Shown here one piece after another: positions 57,392 to 64,000 of a DNA stretch of 64,000 nt. The stretch's first letter is position 1, and every line of letters begins with the position of its first letter. This stretch comes from Mangrovivirga cuniculi. GTDB taxonomy: Bacteria; Bacteroidota; Bacteroidia; Cytophagales; Cyclobacteriaceae. The DNA lies in contig NZ_CP028923.1 of assembly GCF_005166025.1 (NCBI RefSeq), positions 124,001 through 188,000 on the forward strand. Reading direction: 5' to 3'. The position numbers and the translations under genes are program-made. Under the pieces are notes generated by a model. It saw nothing but the letters and a program-made list of their open reading frames with translations. It did not search any database and had not been told where the DNA came from.

Positions 57392-57406
57392 TTTCGGGCT
57401 TTTTTA
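57376..57406. terminator. Bidirectional terminator containing the galE stop codon
   Basis: AAAAAAGCCCGAA and TTTCGGGCTTTTTT pair around TAG, which is the galE stop. Symmetric T-runs serve galE on the plus strand and the M28 gene on the minus strand. Confidence 0.92.
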
Positions 57407-57427
57407 ATCTTCTTGGTAGTAAATCTT

Positions 57428-58435
57428 TTATTCTCTGTATATAACGGTTAATACTGTCTGTCCAACCGCCTCCAATGTTTGTTTTGAAATCACATCCATA
57501 TTATCATTATGAGTATGATGATATTTCCCAAATGTCATTTCCTGATCAAAATCAATAATATCAATCATTGGTATCTTTCTATTCTCAATGATTGGAACAT
57601 GATCATCTTCTATTGGCGCTCCATCCTGATCAATAAAATATTGGGAATAACCTAATTCCTTCCCAGTATTCCACACGTGCCGAAGTATTCGTGGAGCATA
57701 CTCCTTACTATATAATTCGTAATGAAATTTTGCATTCTTTGCCCCAACCATATCCAGCAGGATACCATAATAGGCAGAATAGTTTGGCTTATGAGGGTTT
57801 TTTGACCAATATCGAGAACCCAGGCACCAGTTTTTAAAAAGCTTACCAGTTTCTAACAACTCAACATTTTGTGAAGCTGCACCATTATCTTCCGCATCAA
57901 AAAATATGATGTCTACTCCAACATTTCCTAAGCTATCTGCATTGATCTGTCTGGCTACTTCAAGTAGAACTCCCACTCCACTACCTCCATCATTAGCACC
58001 ATCGATTGCTTCTGACTGCCTGGCACTATCTTTATCAGCAAATATTCGGGTATCCCAATGTGCTGCCAGTAAAATTCTTTTTTGAGCTCGTGGATTAAAC
58101 TCTCCGATGATATTAATGAAGTCAAACTGTTCTCCCGAATTATTTTCTGCTGTAAAGTCCTGTTGGGTAACTTTAGCGCCAAATTCTTCAAGCTTGTTAC
58201 TCAGATATTCTGCAGTTTTTTCATGAGATTCACTTCCGGGAACTCTCGGCCCAAAAGAAACTTGCTTTTCAATATAATGATATGCAGAATCTTCATTAAA
58301 GTCAGGAACATAAATATTCCTTATCTCTTCTCGAACTTCTTCATTGCTTGTTTCGGTGTCACAACTAACTAAAAAAATTAATAAGCTGAGTACTGACAAG
58401 GAAAATACTGTATTTAAAAAATTTTTATTGTTCAT
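57428..58435 (-). CDS. M28 family lipoprotein, glutaminyl-peptide cyclotransferase-like
   Basis: Envelope zinc enzyme of about 335 residues that probably converts N-terminal Gln to pyroglutamate on exported proteins. A lipobox (LIFLVSC) follows a hydrophobic signal. The core shows AAHWDTRIFADKD, DGANDGGSGVGVLLEVA (metal Asp), FFDAEDNG (metal Glu), WCLGSRYW and YHHTHNDNMD (metal His). AAHWDTR, WCLGSRYW and DGANDGGSG fit the bacterial cyclase group better than aminopeptidases. ATG at 58433-58435 (MNNKNFLN) is preferred over one at 58450. It overlaps cysS by 11 bases. Confidence 0.83.
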   Translation of the reverse strand: MNNKNFLNTVFSLSVLSLLIFLVSCDTETSNEEVREEIRNIYVPDFNEDSAYHYIEKQVSFGPRVPGSESHEKTAEYLSNKLEEFGAKVTQQDFTAENNSGEQFDFINIIGEFNPRAQKRILLAAHWDTRIFADKDSARQSEAIDGANDGGSGVGVLLEVARQINADSLGNVGVDIIFFDAEDNGAASQNVELLETGKLFKNWCLGSRYWSKNPHKPNYSAYYGILLDMVGAKNAKFHYELYSKEYAPRILRHVWNTGKELGYSQYFIDQDGAPIEDDHVPIIENRKIPMIDIIDFDQEMTFGKYHHTHNDNMDVISKQTLEAVGQTVLTVIYRE

Positions 58436-59909
58436 CGTAAGCCCAGTCAATTTTATGTTTCATATCCTTAACAACAACGCCAGCCGATTTTAGCATCGCC
58501 CTGATCTCATCAACCTTATCGTATTCTTTTTCTTCTTTCGCTTTTTTATAAATTTCCAGAAGGCCATCAATAAGTTCCTCCGTATTATTTACCTTTTCTT
58601 CCTTAAAGCCCAACACATCAGTCACCATCTCGCGATAAACCTTCAGCATTTTATTAAAAAGTTCTTCTCCTAAGGCTCCCGAACTCAACTGCCCGGTATA
58701 TATTGAATTGATCTTCTTCAATAAATTAAAAAGTTGTCCGATAGCCAATGCAGTATTGAAATCATCATTCATGGCGCGGTAAATATTTTGGATGATCTTT
58801 TCAACTGTATTCTTTACTTTATCATCCTCTTCTCCTGCCTCAAATGTTAATTCATTGACAACCTTCAACCCATTGATCATTTTCTTGTATCCTTTATGAG
58901 CTGCAAGTAATGCTTCATTACTAAAATCAAGTGTGGAAGCATAGTGAGACTGCAGCATAAAAAACCTGACAGTCATCGGGCTATATCCACGATCCAGTAA
59001 TTTATGATCACCGGTGAATAACTCCCTGGGTAGGAAACTATTGCCTAAGCTTTTACTCATTTTCTGACCATTAACAGTCAGCATATTTGTGTGAAGCCAG
59101 TATTTAGCAGGTGATTCTTCATTTGCTCCAACACATTGAGCGATTTCACATTCGTGATGAGGGAATTTCAAATCCATTCCGCCACCATGAATATCAAATT
59201 TATTTCCAAGATATTTAGTACTCATTACCGAGCATTCCATATGCCATCCCGGAAATCCTAATCCCCAAGGTGACTCCCATCGCATTATATGCTCAGGAGA
59301 TGCTTTTTTCCATAATGCAAAATCGATCTTATTTCTTTTCTCATCCTGTCCATCTAATGATCTGCCACTATCCATAAGATCTTCTATCTTTCTTTTAGAC
59401 AGGATACCATAGTTGTGTTCCTTATTATATTTTTCAACATCAAAATATACAGATCCATTCACTTCATATGCAAGACCTTTTTCTACGAGTTTTCTGGTCA
59501 TATCAATCTGTTCGACAATATGACCGGTGGCTGTTGGTTCAATACTTGGCGGAAGGATATTAAAACTTCTTAATACATCATGGAAGCCATTGGTATACCT
59601 TTGAACGATCTCCATTGGTTCTAAATTTTCCAGCTTTGCCTTTTTAGCTACTTTATCCTCTCCTTCGTCGGCATCATTCTCGAGGTGACCAACATCAGTA
59701 ATATTTCGGACATACCGTACTTTATATCCTAAATGAATTAAATAGCGATACATCACATCAAAGCTTAAAAAAGTTCTGACATTGCCTAAGTGTACATCAT
59801 TATATACTGTAGGTCCACAGACGTACATTCCAACATATGGAGCGTTGTAAGGTTCAAATACCTCTTTATCGTGAGTTAGCGTATTATAAACTTTCAATTT
59901 GTCTTGCAT
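58425..59909 (-). CDS. cysS: Cysteinyl-tRNA synthetase
   Basis: Charges tRNA-Cys. The 494-residue class I enzyme has the zinc Cys and HLGN form of HIGH in CGPTVYNDVHLGNVRTF, zinc ligands in WHMECSVMS and PHHECEIAQ, and KMSKSLGN. The C-terminal helical anticodon-binding part contains MNDDFNTALAIGQLF. The start is only four bases from a strong -7 box. It shares its transcript with the M28 gene, which overlaps its end. Confidence 0.97.
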   Translation of the reverse strand: MQDKLKVYNTLTHDKEVFEPYNAPYVGMYVCGPTVYNDVHLGNVRTFLSFDVMYRYLIHLGYKVRYVRNITDVGHLENDADEGEDKVAKKAKLENLEPMEIVQRYTNGFHDVLRSFNILPPSIEPTATGHIVEQIDMTRKLVEKGLAYEVNGSVYFDVEKYNKEHNYGILSKRKIEDLMDSGRSLDGQDEKRNKIDFALWKKASPEHIMRWESPWGLGFPGWHMECSVMSTKYLGNKFDIHGGGMDLKFPHHECEIAQCVGANEESPAKYWLHTNMLTVNGQKMSKSLGNSFLPRELFTGDHKLLDRGYSPMTVRFFMLQSHYASTLDFSNEALLAAHKGYKKMINGLKVVNELTFEAGEEDDKVKNTVEKIIQNIYRAMNDDFNTALAIGQLFNLLKKINSIYTGQLSSGALGEELFNKMLKVYREMVTDVLGFKEEKVNNTEELIDGLLEIYKKAKEEKEYDKVDEIRAMLKSAGVVVKDMKHKIDWAYDEQ

Positions 59910-59913
59910 GCCG

Positions 59914-59921
59914 CAAAGATA
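59914..59921 (-). promoter_or_regulatory. -7 box immediately before cysS
   Basis: On the minus strand TATCTTTG, then CGGC and the cysS ATG: the same TATCTTTG-N4-ATG layout as tdk. A leaderless or nearly leaderless transcript is implied. No clear -33 element was found. Confidence 0.45.
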
Positions 59922-59998
59922 GTTAAAAAGGTTTTGTAATGTATAAACTTTTAAACCATAACGTAGACATAAAAGATTGGTTTAATGGAATCAAAGTA

Positions 59999-60029
59999 TT
60001 GAGTTTGACAAAAATAATATCTATATTTG
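59999..60029 (+). promoter_or_regulatory. Promoter of rimP-nusA-infB
   Basis: TTG (59999-60001) and TATATTTG (60022-60029) are 20 bases apart, close to the Bacteroidota -33/-7 consensus. It gives a leader of about 65 bases containing a terminator-like hairpin. Confidence 0.65.
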
Positions 60030-60052
60030 CAGAGATTTTAGACCAATGTAAT

Positions 60053-60090
60053 GAGGGGACAATCGAGTCCCCTCTTTTATTATGGTTTTT
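60053..60090 (+). promoter_or_regulatory. Terminator-like hairpin in the rimP-nusA-infB leader
   Basis: GAGGGGAC (60053-60060) pairs perfectly with GTCCCCTC (60067-60074) across a six-base loop, followed by TTTTATTATGG and a second T-run. It lies between the promoter and the rimP ATG. The form is that of an intrinsic terminator, so it may attenuate the operon that encodes NusA. Confidence 0.65.
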
Positions 60091-60098
60091 TTGAAAAT

Positions 60099-60581
60099 AT
60101 GATGAAAGATAAAATAACCACATTTGTTGAAAAGTATTTACCAGATGAAAGTCACTATATTGTTGACATTATCACTAAAGGTAATGAACAACAACAAAAA
60201 GTTATCGTATTGATAGACAGTGACGAAGGGTTAAATATTGACACTTGTGCCTCAGTAAGCCGTCAGTTAGGAGCAGATGAAGATTTCGATAATTTGTTCG
60301 ATGGCCCTTACAGACTTGAAGTTTCATCTCCAGGCGTAGATTTTCCGATTAAACTTGAGAGACAATATAAAAAGAACATCGGAAGATCTGTTAAAGTGAC
60401 CCTGAATGAGGATGAAAAAATTATAGAAGGTTCGTTAAGCAAGGTAGAAGATGATGGAATTATTCTTTCACCTGAACCTAAAATTATTAAAGGAAGAAAA
60501 GTTAAACCTGATCTAAAAGAGGATACTAAGATCAATTTTTCGGATATTAAGGAAACTAAAATATTAATAACATTTAAGTAG
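60099..60581 (+). CDS. rimP: Ribosome maturation factor RimP
   Basis: Assists late 30S assembly. About 160 residues: an N-terminal alpha/beta domain (SHYIVDIITKGNEQQQKVIVLIDSDEGLNIDTCASVSRQLG and YRLEVSSPGVDFPI) and a C-terminal SH3-like barrel (NIGRSVKVTLNEDEKIIEGSL). ATG at 60099 (or the next codon, 60102) is chosen; an upstream ATG at 60051 falls inside the leader hairpin. It begins the conserved rimP-nusA-infB group. Confidence 0.94.
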   Translation: MMKDKITTFVEKYLPDESHYIVDIITKGNEQQQKVIVLIDSDEGLNIDTCASVSRQLGADEDFDNLFDGPYRLEVSSPGVDFPIKLERQYKKNIGRSVKVTLNEDEKIIEGSLSKVEDDGIILSPEPKIIKGRKVKPDLKEDTKINFSDIKETKILITFK

Positions 60582-60589
60582 TAACGATA

Positions 60590-61831
60590 ATGAACTCATC
60601 AGTTTTAATTGAATCGTTTGCCGAATTCGCGAAGCAGAAGAACATAGACAGACCAACTATGATCAGAATTCTGGAAGATGTTTTCAGAACTATGATCAGG
60701 AAGAAGTATGATCTTGACGAAAACTTTGATATTATCATTAACGTGGACAAGGGAGACCTTGAAATTTGGCGTACGCGAATTATCGTTGACGATGATTCTG
60801 AAGATATCTGGGATCCGGATAAAATTCCTTTATCAGAAGCGAGAAAAATAGAAGCTGACTTTGAAATAGGAGAAGAAACAGCTGAAGAAATAAAACTTGA
60901 GGATTTTGGTCGCAGAGCAGTAATGACAGCTCGCCAGACTCTTATACAAAAAGTTAAGGACCTGGAGAAAGATCTTATCTTTAATAAGTATAAAGAACTT
61001 CTAAATGAGATGATCACTGGAGAAGTTTACCAGATTCTTAACAGGGAAGTTCTTTTAATAGATGGAGAGGGGAACGAATTATCGATTCCTAAAAACGAGC
61101 AGATTCCAAAAGACAGATTTCGTAAAGGCGAAACTGTCAGAGCGGTTGTAGATCGTGTAGAAATGATCAATAGTAATCCTAAGATCATTTTGAGCAGAAC
61201 TTCTCCTGTATTTTTGGAAAGATTGTTTGAAAATGAGGTTCCAGAAGTTTATGATGGACTTATAACAATAAAAAATGTAGTTCGTGAACCAGGCGAAAGA
61301 GCGAAAGTAGCTGTTGAGTCTTATGATGATAGAATTGATCCGGTCGGTGCCTGCGTTGGTATGAAAGGATCACGAATCCACAGTATTGTTCGAGAATTAC
61401 AGAATGAAAATATTGATGTGATCAACTTCACTGATAATAAAGAGCTTTATATAGCCAGAGCATTGAGTCCTGCAAAAATTTCCACTATGGAAATCGATGA
61501 AGAAAACTCAAGAGTATCTGTTTATTTAAAGCCTGATCAGGTTTCATTAGCAATTGGTAAAGGAGGTCAAAATATTAAGTTGGCATCCAAACTAGTTGGT
61601 CTTGAGATTGATGTATTCCGTGAAATGGTCGGTGAAGATGAAGAAGATGTGAAGCTTGAAGAATTTTCTGACGAAATAGAAGCTTGGATCATTGACATTT
61701 TAAGAAAAGTTGGTTTAGATACAGCTAAAAGTGTTTTAGCAGTACCTAAAAGTGAACTTTTAAGTAGAACAGACCTCGAAGAAGAAACAGTTGACAATAT
61801 TTACAGTATTCTAAAACAAGAATTCGAATAA
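60590..61831 (+). CDS. nusA: Transcription termination/antitermination protein NusA
   Basis: RNA polymerase-associated factor of 413 residues. It comprises an N-terminal polymerase-binding domain (about 1-125), an S1 domain (about 135-200, with EGNELSIPKNEQIP) and two KH domains (GACVGMKGSRIHSIVRELQNENIDVI and KGGQNIKLASKLVGLEIDV). It ends soon after, with one short helical segment and no full pair of acidic repeats. rimP precedes it by eight bases. Confidence 0.96.
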   Translation: MNSSVLIESFAEFAKQKNIDRPTMIRILEDVFRTMIRKKYDLDENFDIIINVDKGDLEIWRTRIIVDDDSEDIWDPDKIPLSEARKIEADFEIGEETAEEIKLEDFGRRAVMTARQTLIQKVKDLEKDLIFNKYKELLNEMITGEVYQILNREVLLIDGEGNELSIPKNEQIPKDRFRKGETVRAVVDRVEMINSNPKIILSRTSPVFLERLFENEVPEVYDGLITIKNVVREPGERAKVAVESYDDRIDPVGACVGMKGSRIHSIVRELQNENIDVINFTDNKELYIARALSPAKISTMEIDEENSRVSVYLKPDQVSLAIGKGGQNIKLASKLVGLEIDVFREMVGEDEEDVKLEEFSDEIEAWIIDILRKVGLDTAKSVLAVPKSELLSRTDLEEETVDNIYSILKQEFE

Positions 61832-61928
61832 ATAAAAATGGCTTATCGCCGATCTTTCGCTATTTTTGTATTTTAGTTTATTAGGGGTCATAAAAACAAC
61901 GACTTAGAGAAAAGGGAAAAATTAATAT

Positions 61929-64000
61929 ATGGCAGAAGAAAAAACCATGCGTTTAAACCAGGTAGCCAGAAAACTCAATGTAGGTATATCTACAGTTGTG
62001 GAGTTTTTGGGTACTAAAGGACATGAAGTCGAAAGTAAACCTACCAGCAAGATTACTCAGGAACAGTTTAATTTGCTGGCTAAGGAATTTGAGGCTTCTG
62101 CACAAGAAAAAGAAGAAGCGTCCGGTTTGAAAATTGGCGCAAAAAGAAAGGACGAAGCCAAGAACGAAACGATTACTTACAAAGACGAGACCACTACGCC
62201 GGAAACTTCTGACGATGATGAAGAGGAAATTTTCATCAAAAATGTTCCCTTGGAAAAGAAGTCGGCCCCTGAAGCTGCTGAAGGTGAAGATTCTACCGAT
62301 GAAAAGAAGAAAGAAGACACCTCTGATAAAAAAGAAGAGTCTTCTGAAAAGGTTTCATCTGAATCTCATAAACTAAAAGGCATTAAGGTTGTAGATAAGA
62401 TTGATCTCGAATCTGTGAACAAGGCAAAATCTTCTAAGAAAGAAGAGAAAAAAGAGGAGCCTAAGAAAGAGGAACCTAAAGCCGAAGCTAAAAAAGAAGA
62501 AAAGCCAGCTGAAAAAGCTCCGGAAAAAGAGGAGCCTATAGCTAAAAAAGAGGAGCCTAAGAAAGAAGAAAAGAAAGTAGAGGCTAAAAAAGAAGAGCCT
62601 AAGGGTAAAAAAGAAGAGAAAGCTCCTCAGGATAAAAAAGAATCAAAAGACAAAAAGAAAGACAAACCTAAAAAGCCAAAGGCAGAAGGTAAAAAGTCTG
62701 ATGATTCTGAAAGCAAGAAGAAATCCGACAAAAAAGAGGATAAGGAAGATAAGGAAAGTAAGATTCATGGTAAAGCTGACCAGCTTAAGGGTCTTACAGT
62801 AGTTGGTAAAATTGATCTTCCTGAGAAAAAGAAAAAATCTAAAGGTAAACCTGTAGCTTCTTCTGATGATAAAAAAGAAAGAAGGAAGAAGAAACGTAAG
62901 CGTATCTCTAAAGATTCTCCTCAGGGACAAGGAGGAAATCAGGAGAGAAGAGGTAGATACCAAAATAAACGCGGAGATAAAGGCCGCAAAAAACCTGTTA
63001 AAAAGGAGGAGCCTACTGAAGCTGAAATTCAGGAGCAAATCAAACAAACACTGGCTAAACTAAGTGGTGGTAAAGCAGGAGATAAAGGTAAAGGTTCAAA
63101 ATACAGAAGAGAAAAGAGGTCTGCCAAAGCTGAAGCTGCTGAAAGACAGCAACAGCAAGAGCAGGATGAAGCAAAAGTATTGCAGGTTACCGAATTTATT
63201 TCGGCTAACGACCTTGCTTCTCTAATGGATATCAGCGTAAATGATATTATCAGTGCATGTATGTCACTTGGAATGTTCGTTTCGATCAACCAGAGACTGG
63301 ATGCTGAAACAATTACTATTATAGCAGACGAATTCGGATACGAAGTTAAATTCTCTTCTGATGAGGAAGAAACTGATGTCGTTGAAGAAGAAGATAGCAA
63401 AGAGGATCTTGAATCAAGAGCTCCGATCGTTACGATAATGGGTCACGTTGACCACGGTAAAACATCTTTACTTGACTTTATCAGAAGCTCTAAAGTGACT
63501 GAAAGCGAAGCTGGAGGTATTACTCAGCACATCGGTGCTTATGATGTAATGACAGAAAGCGGTAAGCGTGTTGCCTTCCTTGATACACCAGGTCACGAAG
63601 CATTTACAGCGATGCGTGCCAGAGGTGCAAAAATCACAGACGTTGCAATTATCGTAGTTGCTGCTGATGATAACGTGATGCCGCAGACTAAAGAGGCATT
63701 AAATCACGCTCAGGTTGCAGGCGTACCTATTGTAATAGCAATAAATAAAATTGATAAACCAAACGCCAACCCGGATAAAATTCGTGAAGAATTAGCCAAT
63801 AATAATGTATTGGTTGAAGATTGGGGTGGTAAATATCAGTGTCAGGAAATATCTGCCAAAACTGGTCAGGGTATTGAAGACCTGTTAGAAAAAGTTCTTC
63901 TGGAAGCAGAACTTCTGGAACTTGAAGCTAACCCTGAAAAATCAGCTGTTGGTACTGTTGTAGAGGCTTCTCTTGATAAAGGCCGTGGTTATGTTGCCAC
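61929..64000 (+). CDS. infB: Translation initiation factor IF-2, N-terminal and G-domain part, cut by window edge
   Basis: GTPase that delivers initiator tRNA to the 30S subunit. About 690 residues are visible and the frame is open at 64000. The N-terminal IF2-N domain ([21 protein letters not shown]) is followed by a Lys/Glu-rich linker of over 300 residues. The G-domain begins with [21 protein letters not shown] (G3) and NKID (G4) are intact. A motif LKGxxVVxKIDL occurs twice, at 62374-62409 and 62784-62819. The 97-base gap from nusA shows no terminator. Confidence 0.97.
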   Translation, partial: MAEEKTMRLNQVARKLNVGISTVVEFLGTKGHEVESKPTSKITQEQFNLLAKEFEASAQEKEEASGLKIGAKRKDEAKNETITYKDETTTPETSDDDEEEIFIKNVPLEKKSAPEAAEGEDSTDEKKKEDTSDKKEESSEKVSSESHKLKGIKVVDKIDLESVNKAKSSKKEEKKEEPKKEEPKAEAKKEEKPAEKAPEKEEPIAKKEEPKKEEKKVEAKKEEPKGKKEEKAPQDKKESKDKKKDKPKKPKAEGKKSDDSESKKKSDKKEDKEDKESKIHGKADQLKGLTVVGKIDLPEKKKKSKGKPVASSDDKKERRKKKRKRISKDSPQGQGGNQERRGRYQNKRGDKGRKKPVKKEEPTEAEIQEQIKQTLAKLSGGKAGDKGKGSKYRREKRSAKAEAAERQQQQEQDEAKVLQVTEFISANDLASLMDISVNDIISACMSLGMFVSINQRLDAETITIIADEFGYEVKFSSDEEETDVVEEEDSKEDLESRAPIVTIMGHVDHGKTSLLDFIRSSKVTESEAGGITQHIGAYDVMTESGKRVAFLDTPGHEAFTAMRARGAKITDVAIIVVAADDNVMPQTKEALNHAQVAGVPIVIAINKIDKPNANPDKIREELANNNVLVEDWGGKYQCQEISAKTGQGIEDLLEKVLLEAELLELEANPEKSAVGTVVEASLDKGRGYVA
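62440..62660 (+). repeat. Lys/Glu/Pro low-complexity tract inside infB
   Basis: Imperfect repeats of KKEEP and KKEEK type codons make up the disordered linker of IF-2. Codon usage varies between repeats, so this is protein-level composition and not a tandem DNA repeat. Confidence 0.7.

Noticed and set aside
60574-61017. A 147-codon open frame antisense to nusA
   Set aside because: Its composition is the Ser/Ile/Phe bias typical of a complement of an acidic gene, and it has no promoter or start signal.
62440-62660. Possible tandem DNA repeat array in infB
   Set aside because: The repetition is at the amino-acid level with varied codons; it is the normal disordered linker of IF-2.

Overview
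The window is a stretch of core chromosome from a low-GC member of the phylum Bacteroidota, most likely class Cytophagia. The sequence evidence is: a PorZ-type type IX secretion (T9SS) protein with a C-terminal sorting domain; families largely confined to the phylum (DUF4293, DUF2520, DUF6089-like barrels, a PolB-like DEDDy exonuclease, an rpsU-xerC-hpf block); -7 boxes of the form TAnnTTTG; almost no Shine-Dalgarno sequences; and exported proteins whose predicted mature ends begin with Gln. I see no tRNA, rRNA, insertion sequence, prophage or CRISPR array, and no gap between genes exceeds about 200 bases.

Layout. 1-11223 (minus): pgi, manA, lipB, a small unknown gene, a DEDDy exonuclease, a fused oligopeptide-type ABC ATPase, rnr, a polyprenyl diphosphate synthase, a rhomboid protease and the 5' part of a dipeptidyl peptidase IV. 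11297-18298: a YraN-family gene, a MORN-like repeat protein, htpG, DUF4293, truA, an ABC exporter and a small lipoprotein. 18482-28585 (plus): a barrel protein, DUF2520, a UbiA prenyltransferase, purN, purH and the cell-shape cluster mreB-mreC-mreD-mrdA-rodA. 28631-37615: a conserved unknown, a 2Fe-2S ferredoxin, tdk, porZ, recO, a lipoprotein, a 2-oxoglutarate oxygenase, a chromate transporter and an LD-carboxypeptidase. 37687-47529 (minus): one long operon yqeY-cvpA-hydrolase-CBS-nadK-two barrels-uppS-bamA-ompH-ompH, linking undecaprenyl-phosphate synthesis to outer-membrane assembly. 47587-51097 (plus): pdxJ, a hydrolase, an RsmI-like methyltransferase and metK. 51149-53851 (minus): hpf, xerC, rpsU and an acyl-CoA dehydrogenase. 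54051-57391 (plus): a nucleotide-sugar operon (UDP-glucose to UDP-glucuronate to UDP-xylose, plus galE). 57428-59909 (minus): a glutaminyl-cyclase-like M28 lipoprotein and cysS. 60099-64000 (plus): rimP-nusA-infB, with infB running off the end.

The clearest anomaly is a set of four otherwise intact genes (lipB, the UbiA gene, bamA and a DUF6089-like barrel), each broken by one apparently missing base, always repairable by adding an A or T to an A/T run. The UbiA site is an in-frame A_AAA_AAA heptamer. Sequencing error is the simplest explanation; slippage at the UbiA site deserves a test. Other points of interest are an intrinsic-terminator-like hairpin in the leader of rimP-nusA-infB, a palindromic operator over the -33 element of the acyl-CoA dehydrogenase promoter, a terminator whose U-tract abuts the xerC start codon, and promoters only four bases from ATG at tdk and cysS. 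I found no gene cluster that I would call a new biological system.
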